Shown: positions 40,199-49,676, numbered from the stretch's first letter. The stretch is 64,000 nucleotides of DNA from Eutreptiella sp. 'Long Island Sound 2002' (GCA_964036045.1 OZ038381.1:152290352-152354351), one strand, 5' to 3'. Program-made: numbers and translations. The notes: a model not told the origin generated them from the letters alone.

Positions 40199-41009
40199 GA
40201 TTTTGCGGGTACTAGACGCCTTTCGGCCCCGGGGGGCCGCCTGTTCGGGCAAGGTGATATCCTCCCCACCAGGTCCTAGTGGGGGGCCCTACAAGACGCA
40301 CCTCCTGCCTGGTGGCGGAGTCCCCCGGGTTCACAGGGCTCCGGGCCCCGTCCTCCCCCGACTTCCCCGTTTCGCCACTCCCCGGTCAGTGCATCAATTC
40401 GCAGCCGTGGCTGCGTGCGCTTACCCACCGCGTCGCCCCTGTAATGCGTGGTCGCCCGGGGCGCCCGCGCCGCCGGGCCCGTGCTACTGGCTTGTCGCCA
40501 GTGGGACCCCTTGGGCTGGCGCGGAGGCTGCCTAGCCTAGGGGTCGGGGCGTGGCGCAGTGCGCCACTACTGCCTTGGCGCGTGCAGTGCCCCGTCCGTG
40601 TGTGCGCGCCGCTCGCGGCCGGTTCGGGGGGTTCGGGCCGGTACCTGGTGTTGTGTCTCTCCCGTTTCCCCCTTCCCGCCCCGCATGTCCCGCGCTGCGT
40701 GTGGCGGGCCGTCCCGTCCGGGTGTCCCTTACCCTTGCTCGCCGGTACGCCATTCCACGCGGTCTGTGCCTTCCGCGTGCTCGGTCCGGTTGCCCTTCTG
40801 TTAGTCCCCGCGTGCCCACTGCGTGTGTGTGCGCTCGCGCTCCCGCGGCGTCCGCCCCCCCCCCCGCGCGGTCCCGGCACTGGGCGCTGGTAGGGCCGTT
40901 CCACGTCGTCTGTGCCCCTCCGCGTGTCCTGCCCCGGTCCCTTGCTCAGTTTGGCGTGCTTCGGGGGGGGCGGTCCGGTCCCGGTTCCCCCCTACTTGGC
41001 TTGGGGTTG
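40199..41009 (-). repeat. 3' terminal block of LINE copy C
   Basis: This matches 51507-52330 at roughly 90% identity, from gattttgcgggtactagacgcc to the edge of the satellite unit. Two independent copies that start at the same base define the 3' end of the element. On the minus strand the element ends …GTACCCGCAAAATC. No protein is likely here; the frames that span it are GC-driven. Confidence 0.75.
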
Positions 41010-41225
41010 TGGGGTTGGCGGAAGGGCGTCCCCGGGGGGGGTGCCTTCCACTGTTGCGAGGGGCGTCTGGGGTCAGGCGCTCCCCCTCCCCCGACTGCCC
41101 GCCCACTAGGCGGGCTGTTGGGGTCTGCTATCCACGTGCTGTGGGCGCGGGCGTGTGGGTGTGGGGGCCCTACTCTGTCTCTTGGCCTGCACGCCCTGTG
41201 GGGGCTGCGTGCCGCGGGGCGGGTC
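41010..41225. repeat. Single 210-bp satellite-like unit inside the LINE 3' tail
   Basis: The segment from gttggcggaagggcgtccccgg to ggggctgcgtgccgcggggc aligns with one half-unit plus part of the other half of satellite 1 (for example 17410-17630) and with 52331-52505. It includes gactgcccgcccactaggcgggc. It is a single copy here, flanked by LINE sequence on both sides. Confidence 0.75.
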
Positions 41226-42974
41226 CTTGGTGTTCGTGTGCCGGGGGGGCGGCTGGGGGGGGGGGGGGCGTGCGCCGTGCCCCCCGTTTGTGCGGCCGGG
41301 GGGGGCCTGCAAGGCGGGGGGTCGCTCTGCCTCGTTCCGTCCCTCTGCCTTCCCTGGGCAGGCAACAAAGCGGGTGTCACTGGCGTCGTTCTGTCCATGG
41401 GGAGCGTGGGCCCCCATACCACTCCGGTCCGTGCTCGCCCGCCTTCACTGGGCGCGATCTGTGCGACGTCCTGGCGCGTTGACGCGGGCTTGTTTGTTCT
41501 CCACGGTTCCTGTGGGAGCCGGCGGCTGGGGCGGGGGGGCGGGCCGTGCTCCGGCTCCTCTCTCGGGCGGGGGGAGGGGGGACCATCCCCCCTGCCTCGG
41601 GGGGTGGGGGCCGGGGCCCCCCCGGCTTGCGGGCCGGTGGGGGGGTGGGGGGGGGGGTCGTGCCGAGGCCTCCTCGCTCCCCCTCTGGGTGGCGGCCCGC
41701 GGTTCCCCATCCTGGCCCCCCTCGTGTCGTCGGCGCACTCCCCTCCGGCGTGCGCGTGCGGCCGGGGTCGCGGGGCCACCCCAGGGTTGGGGGGGATGAG
41801 GGGCGGCCCGTGGACTGCTCCCCTGGGGGCCCCTGCAGACCTGAACCCCCCCTCTGCCCACCCTGACTGGGCTCTGGTCATGAGAGGGTCATGGGGGGCG
41901 CGGCCTCCATACTGTTCTGGTGCGCCGCCGTGCGCCGCCCCCAGGCTTGGTCCGCGCGTTGCTCCGGCGCGCTGGTGTGGACTCGCCTGTCGGCCGCGAC
42001 CCCCGCGGGAGCAGGCGGCTGGGGGTGCTGGGGCGCACGGTGTGCAGGTCCAGCTGCATCCCCCCCCCCCGCGTCGCGGTCCCTTCCGGGGGAGGGGGGG
42101 CGCCCTCTCGGCTCCGGGGGGGCGGAGGGTCGCTCCCGTGGCTCCCAAGCTGGGGGGGGGAGCTAGGGGGGGGGGGGCTGGGGGGGCCGCCCCCCCGCCC
42201 CGTCAAGCGTCGGCGTGCCATCCGTGGTCTCTGGCGTGCCCCCCCGGGGTATACTCGCGCCGCGGGGGTTGCCGGGCGGCCGCGGGCGTCAGGCGCGGAC
42301 CGGGCGGCCGCCAACGGGTCAGCGCGGCGGGGGTGGGGGGGGAGGGGGGGGGAACCCCCCCGCCCTGGTTCGCGCCCCCGTCTTCCCCGGGCCGGCCTCT
42401 GAAGGGGCCGCTCCGTTTGCGCCGTCCTGGGCGCCGCCGGTCTGCCTTCGGCCGGCAGCGGGCAGGGCGTGCGGGCGCCTGCCTCGGCCATGGTGCCCCC
42501 TCACCCCGGGTGCAGCGGACTCTTCGGGGGGGCCGCGGGGCCGCCGTTTCTTCGGTCTGCCTCCGTCCGCTCTTGGGTCCGGGGGGGGGGGGGGGGGGCT
42601 GTGGTCCCCTGTCGCCGCCCCCTGACGGCCGAGGGGGGGCGGCATGGCGGTCCCGGCCCCGGGGGCCAGCCATCGGCTGGGGGGTCGCACCCTTCCCCCA
42701 CCACCCTCTACCTAGAGTCGGACCCTCGTGCAGGCCCTCTCTGGGGCCCCTCGTCCCCCCCGCTGTCGTCGCGCAGCGCCGGCCAGCCGGGGGCGGCCGT
42801 GAGGGTTAGCAGTCAGTGGTTAGCGGGCTGCGGGGCAGTAGGTTCCCCCCCGCGCTCGTTGTATCCGCCCTCCCCCCCGCGGGTGGTGGCGCGCTCCTTC
42901 ATCACGCCGTACCGTGGGGGGGGCGTGGGTCGGGGGGCCCAGCTCCCCCCCGCACTTTCTCGCGTCCGCCGTCT
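41226..42974 (-). other. G-rich 3' region of LINE copy C
   Basis: Long G-runs mark the plus strand, including 18 consecutive G at 42581-42598 and several runs of 8-12 G near 42150-42190. Some segments near 41460-41560 and 41930-42030 resemble each other (gcgggcttgt.../gcgggagcaggcggctggg). No frame has a recognisable motif. It probably represents untranslated sequence or decayed ends of the last ORF. Confidence 0.4.
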
Positions 42975-42980
42975 GGGCCG

Positions 42981-43301
42981 TCACCTGCGCCGCCGCTTGT
43001 GTGGGGGCTGGGGCTGTGGCGGCAGCGGGTTGCGCCGGCGGTGGCGCCAGTGGGCAAGGGCGATGCGCAAGGCCCGGGCGAGCCAGTTGTTGGCGTCCGC
43101 ATCCGTGATGCGGAGTACCGCTCCCCCCTCCAGGAAGGCCGGCCACGTTGGCCCCCTGTCGGGCCACGCCGCCCGGATCACTGACCTGAGGACCCTCTCC
43201 TGGTCCTCTGGGGCTGCCCATCCCCCCGGGGGTACTTCTCGGTTTCGAAGGGCCGGTTCCTCAATCCCCTGGTGGTCCCCTGGTCCGCCCAGCACAACCA
43301 C
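42981..43301 (-). pseudogene. C-terminal part of the last LINE ORF, copy C
   Basis: This 106-codon frame contains GGWAAPEDQERVLRSVIRAA, PTWPAFLEGG, NNWLARALRIALAHWRHR and ends PPHKRRRR before TGA. It lies downstream of ORF5 on the same strand but in another frame. The layout (Gly-Trp, helix with Leu/Val, Trp-x3-L-x-AL helix, HKRRR) resembles the ends of the frames at 22.6-23.3 kb (minus) and 47.63-48.33 kb (plus). The basic tail could be a nuclear localisation signal. The fold is unknown. Confidence 0.4.
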
Positions 43302-43331
43302 CCGTACACCTCCCCCACCAGGGGGAGGGCC

Positions 43332-43824
43332 TCATCCCCCAGAGGGTCCGGGACCGTGCCCCAGTCCCGGTCCCAGGGCCGGGCCTACTCTGCCCCTCGC
43401 GCCAGCTCCCCCTGCTGCCCCTGTGCCTGCGGCGCCGATGCCGCGCCCTGCTCCCCCCCCCGCCGAGGCCATCCGCGCCGGCTCTGCTCTCGGCGCGGGG
43501 GGGGCTGGCTGGTGCCGTGGTCGTGGGGGTGAGGGGGGCATGAGCTCGCCGGCGCCGGGGTCGATGTTGTAGAGGTGGTGGTGGTGGTGGTGGTGGTGGT
43601 GGGTGTGGTGCGCCGGCATCTGTTGGAAGCCAGGGGGGATGCACCTCACCGGCTGCACGTCCGGCTGCGGGGGCGCCCCGCCCCCCGCCCCCCTCTCCTC
43701 GGCCCGCCCTCCCCTCCGGGCTCCCATGCGCCGTCCCGCCTGTCCCTTGGGGCCCGTGGCGCCCTTGCCCTTGCCCTTGGGCCCCCTTCCGGCCCCCTGC
43801 CCGTGCTGTGGGTCCCGCCCCCTG
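43332..43824 (-). pseudogene. Middle part of the last LINE ORF, copy C, with a His run
   Basis: Gly/Gln/Lys-rich sequence (GQGAGRGPKGKGKG) leads to PDVQPVRCIPPGFQQMPAHH, a run of nine His encoded by a (GTG)n repeat on the plus strand (about 43575-43611), then LYNIDPGAGELMPPSPP and Ala/Pro-rich sequence. The frame differs from ORF5 upstream. The related plus-strand locus at 47.1-47.3 kb has VQPIVPPLPPPPY and a Gln/His-rich patch at the equivalent place. A structural, low-complexity region is the most that can be said. Confidence 0.4.
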
Positions 43825-44868
43825 TCACCCACGCCCTGGCCAGCCCGCTCGCCGACCGTCCCTTGCCCCGCTCCCCGCACCCGGGCGCCCTGCCCTCGCC
43901 CCTGCGCGCCCTTCCCGTGCCCTGGCCCCTTCCCGGTCCCCTGCCCTGAGTCGCGCCGTCCGCTGCCCGCGCTCTGTCCCCCTCCGCTGCTGCACCCTTG
44001 CTCCCTGCCGCGCGTGCCCTGGCCCGCTACTTGCACGCACTCCTGGGCACTTCCCCTGTCGCCTCCTGTCCCCCGCTCCGCGCCCCCGTGGCTGGCTCTC
44101 CCCTCCTTCCTGGATCACGCGCCGGGCGTCCCGCTGTCTTTGCAGCTGCGGCAGCGTGATGCCCGGCAGCGAGCGCTTTCGCGCCGGGGGGCGGACGTGC
44201 CGCGTCCGCCCCGGGGGGAAGGGCTTGGGGGGAAGCGGCTTGGGGGGGCTGGTGTGGGTGTGGGTGGGGTTGGCGTGGGCGCGGTACTTTGCGCTCTCCC
44301 TGCCCACTGCCGCTGCTGCGGCGGCCGCTGGCGAGGCGCCCGTGGCCCGTGCGGGGTCCTTCCCCCGCTTTCGCGGTCTGCTGGGGGCCGCAGCGTGGCC
44401 GGCCGAGGCGGCGGCGCGGCTCGCCGGAGCCGCGGCCGCAACCCCTCGTGCGCCCTCCCCGCTCCCCTCTGCGGCTGCGGCAGCCCTCGGCGATGCGCCC
44501 GGTTCCTGCGCCGGGGCTACCCCCCGGTTCGGCGGCATGCCGGGGGCCGCGGTCGGGGACGCGAGGTGGCTCGCTGGGGCTGCGGTCTCCGCTTCTCGCG
44601 CGTCTGGGGCCCCCTCCTGGGGCGGGGCGGCAGGGCTTGCCGCTTGGGCGGCGGGGGCAGTCACCTCGGCTGGTTCAGGCTCCTGGGCCGGCGGCGGGGG
44701 CCCGACCAGCACCGCCGCCTCCGCCAGCCTCCGCTCCTCGCGCTCCGCGGGGGTCTCCCCCGTCCACTCCGGGGAGACGGGGGAGCGGGAGCTGGACCGG
44801 CGGTGGTGGCGGTCTTCCCGCTGGGGGGAGCCATCGGAGTCTGCCATCACTGTTGTCCTGGTAGGCAT
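43825..44868 (-). CDS. ORF5 of LINE copy C, 347 aa, N-terminal region
   Basis: The start is ATG 44866-44868 (MPTRTTVMADSDGSPQRED), the same as in copy B. The first 45 residues are rich in Arg, Ser, His and Asp. A Pro/Ala-rich low-complexity stretch follows to about residue 190. Then comes a more globular part with PPARKRSLPGITLPQLQRQR and DARRVIQEGGES, also present in copy B, and a basic Gly/Arg tail. The frame is open here, whereas copy B is frameshifted. ORF4 ends 50 nt upstream. The function is unknown; RNA-binding or particle-forming is a guess from the basic low-complexity composition. Confidence 0.5.
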   Translation of the reverse strand: MPTRTTVMADSDGSPQREDRHHRRSSSRSPVSPEWTGETPAEREERRLAEAAVLVGPPPPAQEPEPAEVTAPAAQAASPAAPPQEGAPDAREAETAAPASHLASPTAAPGMPPNRGVAPAQEPGASPRAAAAAEGSGEGARGVAAAAPASRAAASAGHAAAPSRPRKRGKDPARATGASPAAAAAAAVGRESAKYRAHANPTHTHTSPPKPLPPKPFPPGRTRHVRPPARKRSLPGITLPQLQRQRDARRVIQEGGESQPRGRGAGDRRRQGKCPGVRASSGPGHARQGARVQQRRGTERGQRTARLRAGDREGARAREGRAGARAGRPGAGSGARDGRRAGWPGRG

Positions 44869-44917
44869 GCGTGGTGGCAGGTGCGCCCTTCCCACTACCT
44901 CCTGGTGCATCAGTGCC

Positions 44918-46078
44918 TTACCGTGGGCAGTGCCGTGCGGTGCTCTGCGGGGAAGAGGAGGGCGGGGGCTGGCGGCCATCCATCGGCAATGGGAGGGGAG
45001 GCGGGGGAGCCACGTGCCAGTCTCGGGCGGGGCTCAGGGCCCTGGGCACCCGGGGGTCATCTTGTGGCGCCGGGGGGAGGCGCCCTGGGTGGACCCCCGT
45101 AACGGCGGTGACCTCCTGTGTTCGCAGGAAGGTGTGTACCCGGTCCCGCGCCGCGGGCGCCGGCAGGGGGCGGCGGGGTACGGGTACTGCCCCGTAGAGG
45201 TGGGTCGGGGTGATCCCCAGGACCCGATCCGGGTCGCCGCGGGTCGCGACGATGAGGAGGAGCAGGGGGGTGCCAGGGCACTCTTGCCAGAGGACCTGCC
45301 CCCTGTGGTGGGCAACCCTGGTTCTGGAGAGGGCGGGGGACAGGTCTGGGTTGGCCAAGCCGCGGGGCGCGTGCGTCGCCGGCGGGAGGGCGGGGCACCA
45401 GGTGAGCTCCCTGGGGAACGCCTCGCTTACGATGGCGTACGGGAAGGTCGGCCTGGTGCCGTCGTACACCGGGTTGGTCTGCCAGGGGCGGGCAGACGCC
45501 TCGTCCGCGCCTTCCACGAACACCGTGATTTTGCCCACCTCCCGGTCCTCGTCCGGTGGGTGTAGAAGGTGGAGCGCCGCATCCAGCTCGGACACTCCCC
45601 CCGGGTATGTGGCCCGCGCCTGGTTCAGGTACGGGGCCCCGTCCCCGGGGTAGCGCGTCCTGAGGGCGTGCAGCAGGGCTGGGGCGCTGCTGCGGAGGGA
45701 CATGGCGGACCCCGCTCCCGTCAGCCGCAGGGTATCCCCCATGGACAGGGGCCGGCCCGACCTGTTGGACTCGTGCCACTCCATCCAGTGCCCGTAGAGG
45801 GCCGCCTCCGGCCTGATGAGCCCTGGCTGGATGGCGTTCACGATCCGGTGCATCGCCGGGAGCAGCGTAGGGGCTCCTGCTCTGTTCAGGGCGCGGACGG
45901 CCGGGAGGGCAGTCTCGTTGAGGAAAGCCCTCGCACTGCCCGTCAGGTCACGCCGTGCGGCAGCGTGCACCTCGTTCGCCTCTGCCACTGCGTCCGCCAC
46001 CAGGCCCCGGACGGTCGCCTCCTGCGCTTTGCGGCGGGCCCTGGCGTGTCCCGGCCCATCTCCCTGTCGGCGTGGCAT
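44918..46078 (-). CDS. ORF4 of LINE copy C, 386 aa
   Basis: This intact frame starts MPRRQGDGPGHARARRKAQE and corresponds to the 379-aa ORF4 of copies A and B over nearly its full length. It includes GHWMEWHESNRSGRPLSMGD, PYLNQARATYPGGVSELDAA and PGTPLLLLIVATRGD. The C-terminal 30 residues differ, because the stop is displaced. Retention of an open frame despite clear divergence supports past selection on ORF4. No known domain. Confidence 0.6.
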   Translation of the reverse strand: MPRRQGDGPGHARARRKAQEATVRGLVADAVAEANEVHAAARRDLTGSARAFLNETALPAVRALNRAGAPTLLPAMHRIVNAIQPGLIRPEAALYGHWMEWHESNRSGRPLSMGDTLRLTGAGSAMSLRSSAPALLHALRTRYPGDGAPYLNQARATYPGGVSELDAALHLLHPPDEDREVGKITVFVEGADEASARPWQTNPVYDGTRPTFPYAIVSEAFPRELTWCPALPPATHAPRGLANPDLSPALSRTRVAHHRGQVLWQECPGTPLLLLIVATRGDPDRVLGITPTHLYGAVPVPRRPLPAPAARDRVHTFLRTQEVTAVTGVHPGRLPPAPQDDPRVPRALSPARDWHVAPPPPLPLPMDGRQPPPSSSPQSTARHCPR

Positions 46079-46117
46079 GGTACTGCGGGCTCTGCAAAGG
46101 GCGGCGGCGGGTGGGGG

Positions 46118-46554
46118 TCAGGGCGCGAACACGTGCAACAGGTGCGCAACGGATGTGGGGTCCTGCAGGTGCACGTCGATCCACAGAAGGGCAGCGCCCG
46201 CGGGGCCCGCACGTTCGTGTGAAGGGGCGTGTGCCCCCTCGATGCGCCGGTGCTGGGCCTCCTCCTCTCTGCGCCTGCGCGGGCCTGCGAAAGGGTCGGG
46301 CCAGGGGCACGCGGCCACCTGGGCGCACCGCGCGCACCTGTTGGCGCCTGTCGACGCTGCGGAGGACACCGTGTCACATTCCCCCCAGAGCCGGCAGGTG
46401 TGTCGGAGGTGGGAGGGCGGCGACCAAGGGTCGAGATGGCGGAGCCAGAGGTCATCCCACCTCTGTCGGAGGGGGTCCCGGATCTCCAGCAGGCGGGCGC
46501 GATCGCGGCGCCCATAGTCCCTGCCGAGTGTCTTCCGCTGGACCTCCCGCCACG
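46118..46554 (-). pseudogene. ORF3 of LINE copy C, C-terminal part only
   Basis: This corresponds to the last roughly 145 residues of ORF3. It contains WREVQRKTLGRDYGRRDRAR and the Cys cluster with the third and sixth positions kept (CRLWGECDT...CARCAQVAAC); the second Cys of the cluster is Trp here. It ends at TGA 46118-46120. The N-terminal half is lost at the palindromic junction at 46537-46566, where a plus-strand-oriented sequence begins. Confidence 0.6.
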
Positions 46555-46566
46555 GGGAGGTCCAGC
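46537..46566. repeat. 12-bp perfect inverted repeat at the 5' breakpoint of LINE copy C
   Basis: gctggacctccc (46537-46548), six bases (gccacg), gggaggtccagc (46555-46566). The left arm and loop belong to ORF3 of the LINE. In copies A and B the right arm is absent. The change from minus- to plus-oriented coding falls exactly here. Confidence 0.85.
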
Positions 46567-47604
46567 AACGGGCAACGGAGGGAAAGGGCAGGCAAGGACG
46601 TCGGGGGCTGTACACGCGAAGGGACACCTGGCAGGAACGGGGGGAAAAGGGAGTGGAGGGGGGCGACAGTGGCCGCAGCCCCAACGCTCGTTCAGGCAGC
46701 CGCCGCCGAGGTCGCCCCCAGGGGTCAGTGCGGGGGTAAGGGTGGAGGAGGAGAGGGAGGCGCGCCGCTACCAGGCGGCGCGGTACGAGGCGCTGGCGCA
46801 CGTGGAGCACCAGCGCCATCGCCGCCAGCCCCCAGAGCAAGGGCCGGACATCATCTACCAGTTGGAGATGGAGCCGGCCAGGACGGGGATGAGGGGGGGG
46901 CAGGCGGAGCAGAGCAGCGCAGCGGTGCAGGGCAGTGGTGCGGAACAGGTACAGGCCGGCAGGGGCAAACAGGGGAAAGGGGCGGGGCAACAAGGGCTAC
47001 AGGAGAGGACAGGGGAAGGGCCGGACTCCACGGAGTAGGCGGCAAGGGACGCGGGGCGATGGTGCGACAAGGCAAGGGGCAGGGGAAGGGGGGTGGCCTT
47101 GGATACATGGGCTCGCCGGTGTTCCCAGGGACGGGATTGGGATCGTGGGGAGGTGTAGTCCCGCCAGCCGTCCAACCAATCGTCCCACCACTCCCGCCGC
47201 CGCCATACCTGGCGGTGAGGATGATGTACCCGCCCCTGCCGGCGTACCCGGGAATGCCGCCACAGGCGCACATGCAGCAGCACCAGCAGGCCGGTGGGAC
47301 AGCGTGGGGAGCGCAGGAAGGGAAGGGAGAGGAGCACAGGAGGGCGTGGGAGAGGTTCGGGGAGGCGGAGAGGAGACTGCGGGAGAGGTAGGCCAGAGTC
47401 AAGGGTGAGGTGGGCGGAACAGAGGAGGGGAGGACGGAGGGGACCGACAGGCCGCAGGGAGGGGAAGCACAGGCAGTGGAGGAGCTGCAGAGGGCGTGGG
47501 CGGACCTTCGAAGGAGGCAGGAGGGAGTTCAGAGGGCGGAACGGGAGGGAGGACGACAAGAGGAGGGTAGGGAGCGGGAGGATACCCCGCTGGTGCCGTT
47601 CTGA
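46567..47604 (+). pseudogene. Relative of the last LINE ORF in opposite orientation, N-terminal and middle part
   Basis: In several plus-strand frames: EEEREARRYQAARYEALAHV (46.74-46.80 kb), IIYQLEMEPARTG, a Gly/Gln/Lys-rich stretch (near 46.96 kb), VQPIVPPLPPPPYLAVRMMY with a Gln/His-rich patch (47.17-47.29 kb), and a Glu/Arg-rich coiled-coil-like run (47.34-47.60 kb). The order basic Gly/Gln stretch, VQP, Pro, then His/Gln matches the minus-strand region 43.9-43.5 kb of LINE copy C. Frameshifts or introns separate the parts. The assignment is by layout, not by strong identity. Confidence 0.35.
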
Positions 47605-47628
47605 CGGCCGGCTATCCCACCGGAGCAA

Positions 47629-48327
47629 GTGGGAGAGATGCAGGAGAGGGCATGGAGGCGGATCAGGGGGGAGGCGGCGAGGCTGGCGGACAGGGACAGG
47701 GCGGTGGCGGCGCGGGAGCGCAGGGTGCGGGAGGAGGAGGAGGCGTCAGCCCGGGGGGCCCACTGGGTCCTCCCGGATCCGGAAGGGGACACCCCGTCCA
47801 CGGATGTGGAGGGGCGGTCGCCGTCAGGGACTAGGGCCAAGGAGGAGGACGAGGAGGCAGGGCAGGAAAGGGGGAAGCGGCGCAGGGGGGAGGAGCGAGG
47901 GGCAGGGGAGGCGAAGGGGGCACCGCGGCCGGCCAGCCCCAGTCCGGAGCCGATGCTGACGGACTGGGACTCCGAGTCCCCGCCGCCGGAGCAGTATGCG
48001 CCGCCGCCGGTGCGGAGGAGACCAGGGACGGTCGCGGGGTGGACGGAGGGGGAAGTGGCGGTGCTGGCCCGCTACGTGAAGTGGACGGGGAAGACGAGGG
48101 GAAGGCGGGAGGAGAGGGGGCCCCGCCCCTTCAGTGACCTGGTCGGCAGGGCGGGGAGGCCCAGGGAAAGGGGGCCGGAGATGGAAGAGTGGCGGTGGAG
48201 GAGGATGCTGGGGGCAGCGCTCCCGGGGGTGCGCCTGGACTGTCCCCAGGAGAGGGGGAAGAAGCACAGGGTTCAGATGCTGCGAGAGCTGTTGCAGCGG
48301 AAGGGATGGTACGGCGGCGACGCGTAG
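47629..48327 (+). CDS. 232-aa coiled-coil plus Trp-helix protein, likely C-terminal part of a LINE last ORF
   Basis: An open frame from ATG 47629. Residues 1-40 are Arg/Glu/Ala-rich and suit a coiled coil (RDRAVAARERRVREEEEASA). An acidic/basic low-complexity stretch follows with GKRRRGEERGAG, then PMLTDWDSESPPPEQYAPPP. The C-terminal domain has GWTEGEVAVLARYVKWTG, RPFSDLVGRAG, WRWRRMLGAALPGVRLD and KKHRVQMLRELLQRKGW. The Trp-helix, ALP and H-x-x-LR-L-LQ parts recur on the minus strand at 23.2-22.9 kb. The coding strand is strongly purine-rich. A Myb/SANT-like DNA-binding fold is possible but unproven. Confidence 0.4.
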   Translation: MGEMQERAWRRIRGEAARLADRDRAVAARERRVREEEEASARGAHWVLPDPEGDTPSTDVEGRSPSGTRAKEEDEEAGQERGKRRRGEERGAGEAKGAPRPASPSPEPMLTDWDSESPPPEQYAPPPVRRRPGTVAGWTEGEVAVLARYVKWTGKTRGRREERGPRPFSDLVGRAGRPRERGPEMEEWRWRRMLGAALPGVRLDCPQERGKKHRVQMLRELLQRKGWYGGDA

Positions 48328-49676
48328 GGCTGGGCAGGAGCAGGAGCGGGGAGCACCAGGGGCAGGGGGCCAGGGGCGTGCGGGGGGACGGGCAGATGGG
48401 ATGCGGGGAGGCGGACGCGGGGGGTCGGCGGAGGTGGAGGAGGGTGAGGAGGGGATGTGACGGACACGAGGAGAGGAGGAAGGGAGCAGAGAGGTGCAGG
48501 TGCGCAGAGGAGGACAGGGAGCCAGCTGAAAGTGGAGGGCGATGTGGTGATGGAGGACGCGGACGAGAACCCCAAGCGGAGAGCACAGGACCAACGGCGG
48601 GGGAGAGGGGAGATGGGGCGGCGGAGTACGGGGGCGCAGTCGAGTGCGGAGGAAGCAACCGGGCAGTGGGACGCGAGACGTATCGTGGGTACGGCGAGCA
48701 GTGTGGGGCAGAACGGGCAGCAGACGGGAAGCAGTATCGGAATGTGGTACAGTGACGGAGCAGAGCACGAGGTCGTGACTGGCGAGAACGGCCGGCGAAG
48801 GCGTGGAGCAGCGCTGTGCCCTTCGGGTGCAGCACGGCGCCAGGGCTCTGACATGCAGGAGAGGCGAACGGGCAGACACGTCCAATATGCCAGGGTCTTG
48901 GCTAATGGTGTGATTGGAGGGATTGCGGGGATGGGCAGATGGCAGTGCAGGTGTACTCGAATCCGGTGCAGTGGGGCCACGTCTCAGTGGCGCCCCAGTG
49001 GACTGGCAGCCGGCGTGTGCGGGCTATCCGCCGACATGGTACATGGCGGCAAGGCTCTCTGCGTGGCAGGAAGGTGCTGCATTGAAAACATTGAGCTTAC
49101 GTGCGCCATGCTCAGAGGGGTTGACCACGCCAGGCCTTGGTGGCCGGGCTCCACAATGCAAATGCAGCGGCGGGAATTTGTCAAGCGTCTCCGGCGCATG
49201 GGGGGTACAGGGCCACAGTCCAGACCACAGATACACCCACCCCCCCCCCCACACAGGGCGCCAGGCAGCCAGGATGTGGTGAGAGGCGGGGACCGAGGGA
49301 GCACCCAGGGGAGAGGGTAGGGGCGAGGGGGAGGGGCAGGGGTAGGGCACGCCAGTGGCACACACGAGTGACAGCACTGCACGGACAGGGAGGGCAGACC
49401 TGCAAGCAGGGTCGACAGTGAGAAGGAGAATGGTAGGGGAGACAGGCAAGAGAGGGGGCGCAGGGCAGCGGGACCAGGGTAACACGAAGAAGAGCAGAGG
49501 GCACACGCAGGGCGCGCAGGAGCAGCAAGGAGCGCGACCACAGAACCAAAAAAAAAACAACAGCAGGACAGGCGGACACACAGGAAGGGCACATAGAGGA
49601 TGCAGGGCGCGGGAGGTGGGGGGAAGAGGGGACCAACGAGGGCGCAAAGGAACACATTGTCTCACCGAGAAGCACC
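48328..49676. other. Purine-rich DNA with no gene I trust
   Basis: G/A-rich plus strand. Frames are long but change repeatedly, and none shows a motif. A short Pro/Tyr/Trp-bearing frame near 48.98-49.09 kb may be a decayed continuation of the element. A CCCCCCCCC run lies near 49241. Confidence 0.3.

Larger units (their letters stand above)
40199..46554 (-). mobile_element. LINE copy C, 5'-truncated
   Basis: Minus strand: partial ORF3, ORF4, ORF5, a basic/His-rich and a Trp-containing C-terminal region, a G-rich tail, a single satellite-like unit, and the 3' terminal block that recurs at 51.5 kb. It is more divergent from A and B than they are from each other. The 5' side ends at a 12-bp palindrome at 46537-46566. 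The 3' end abuts telomere-like sequence, as in copy D. Confidence 0.75.

Noticed and set aside
43575-43611. Poly-His tract as a metal-binding domain
   Set aside because: It is encoded by a pure (GTG)n run on the opposite strand and lies in a frameshifted remnant; a microsatellite is the simpler reading.
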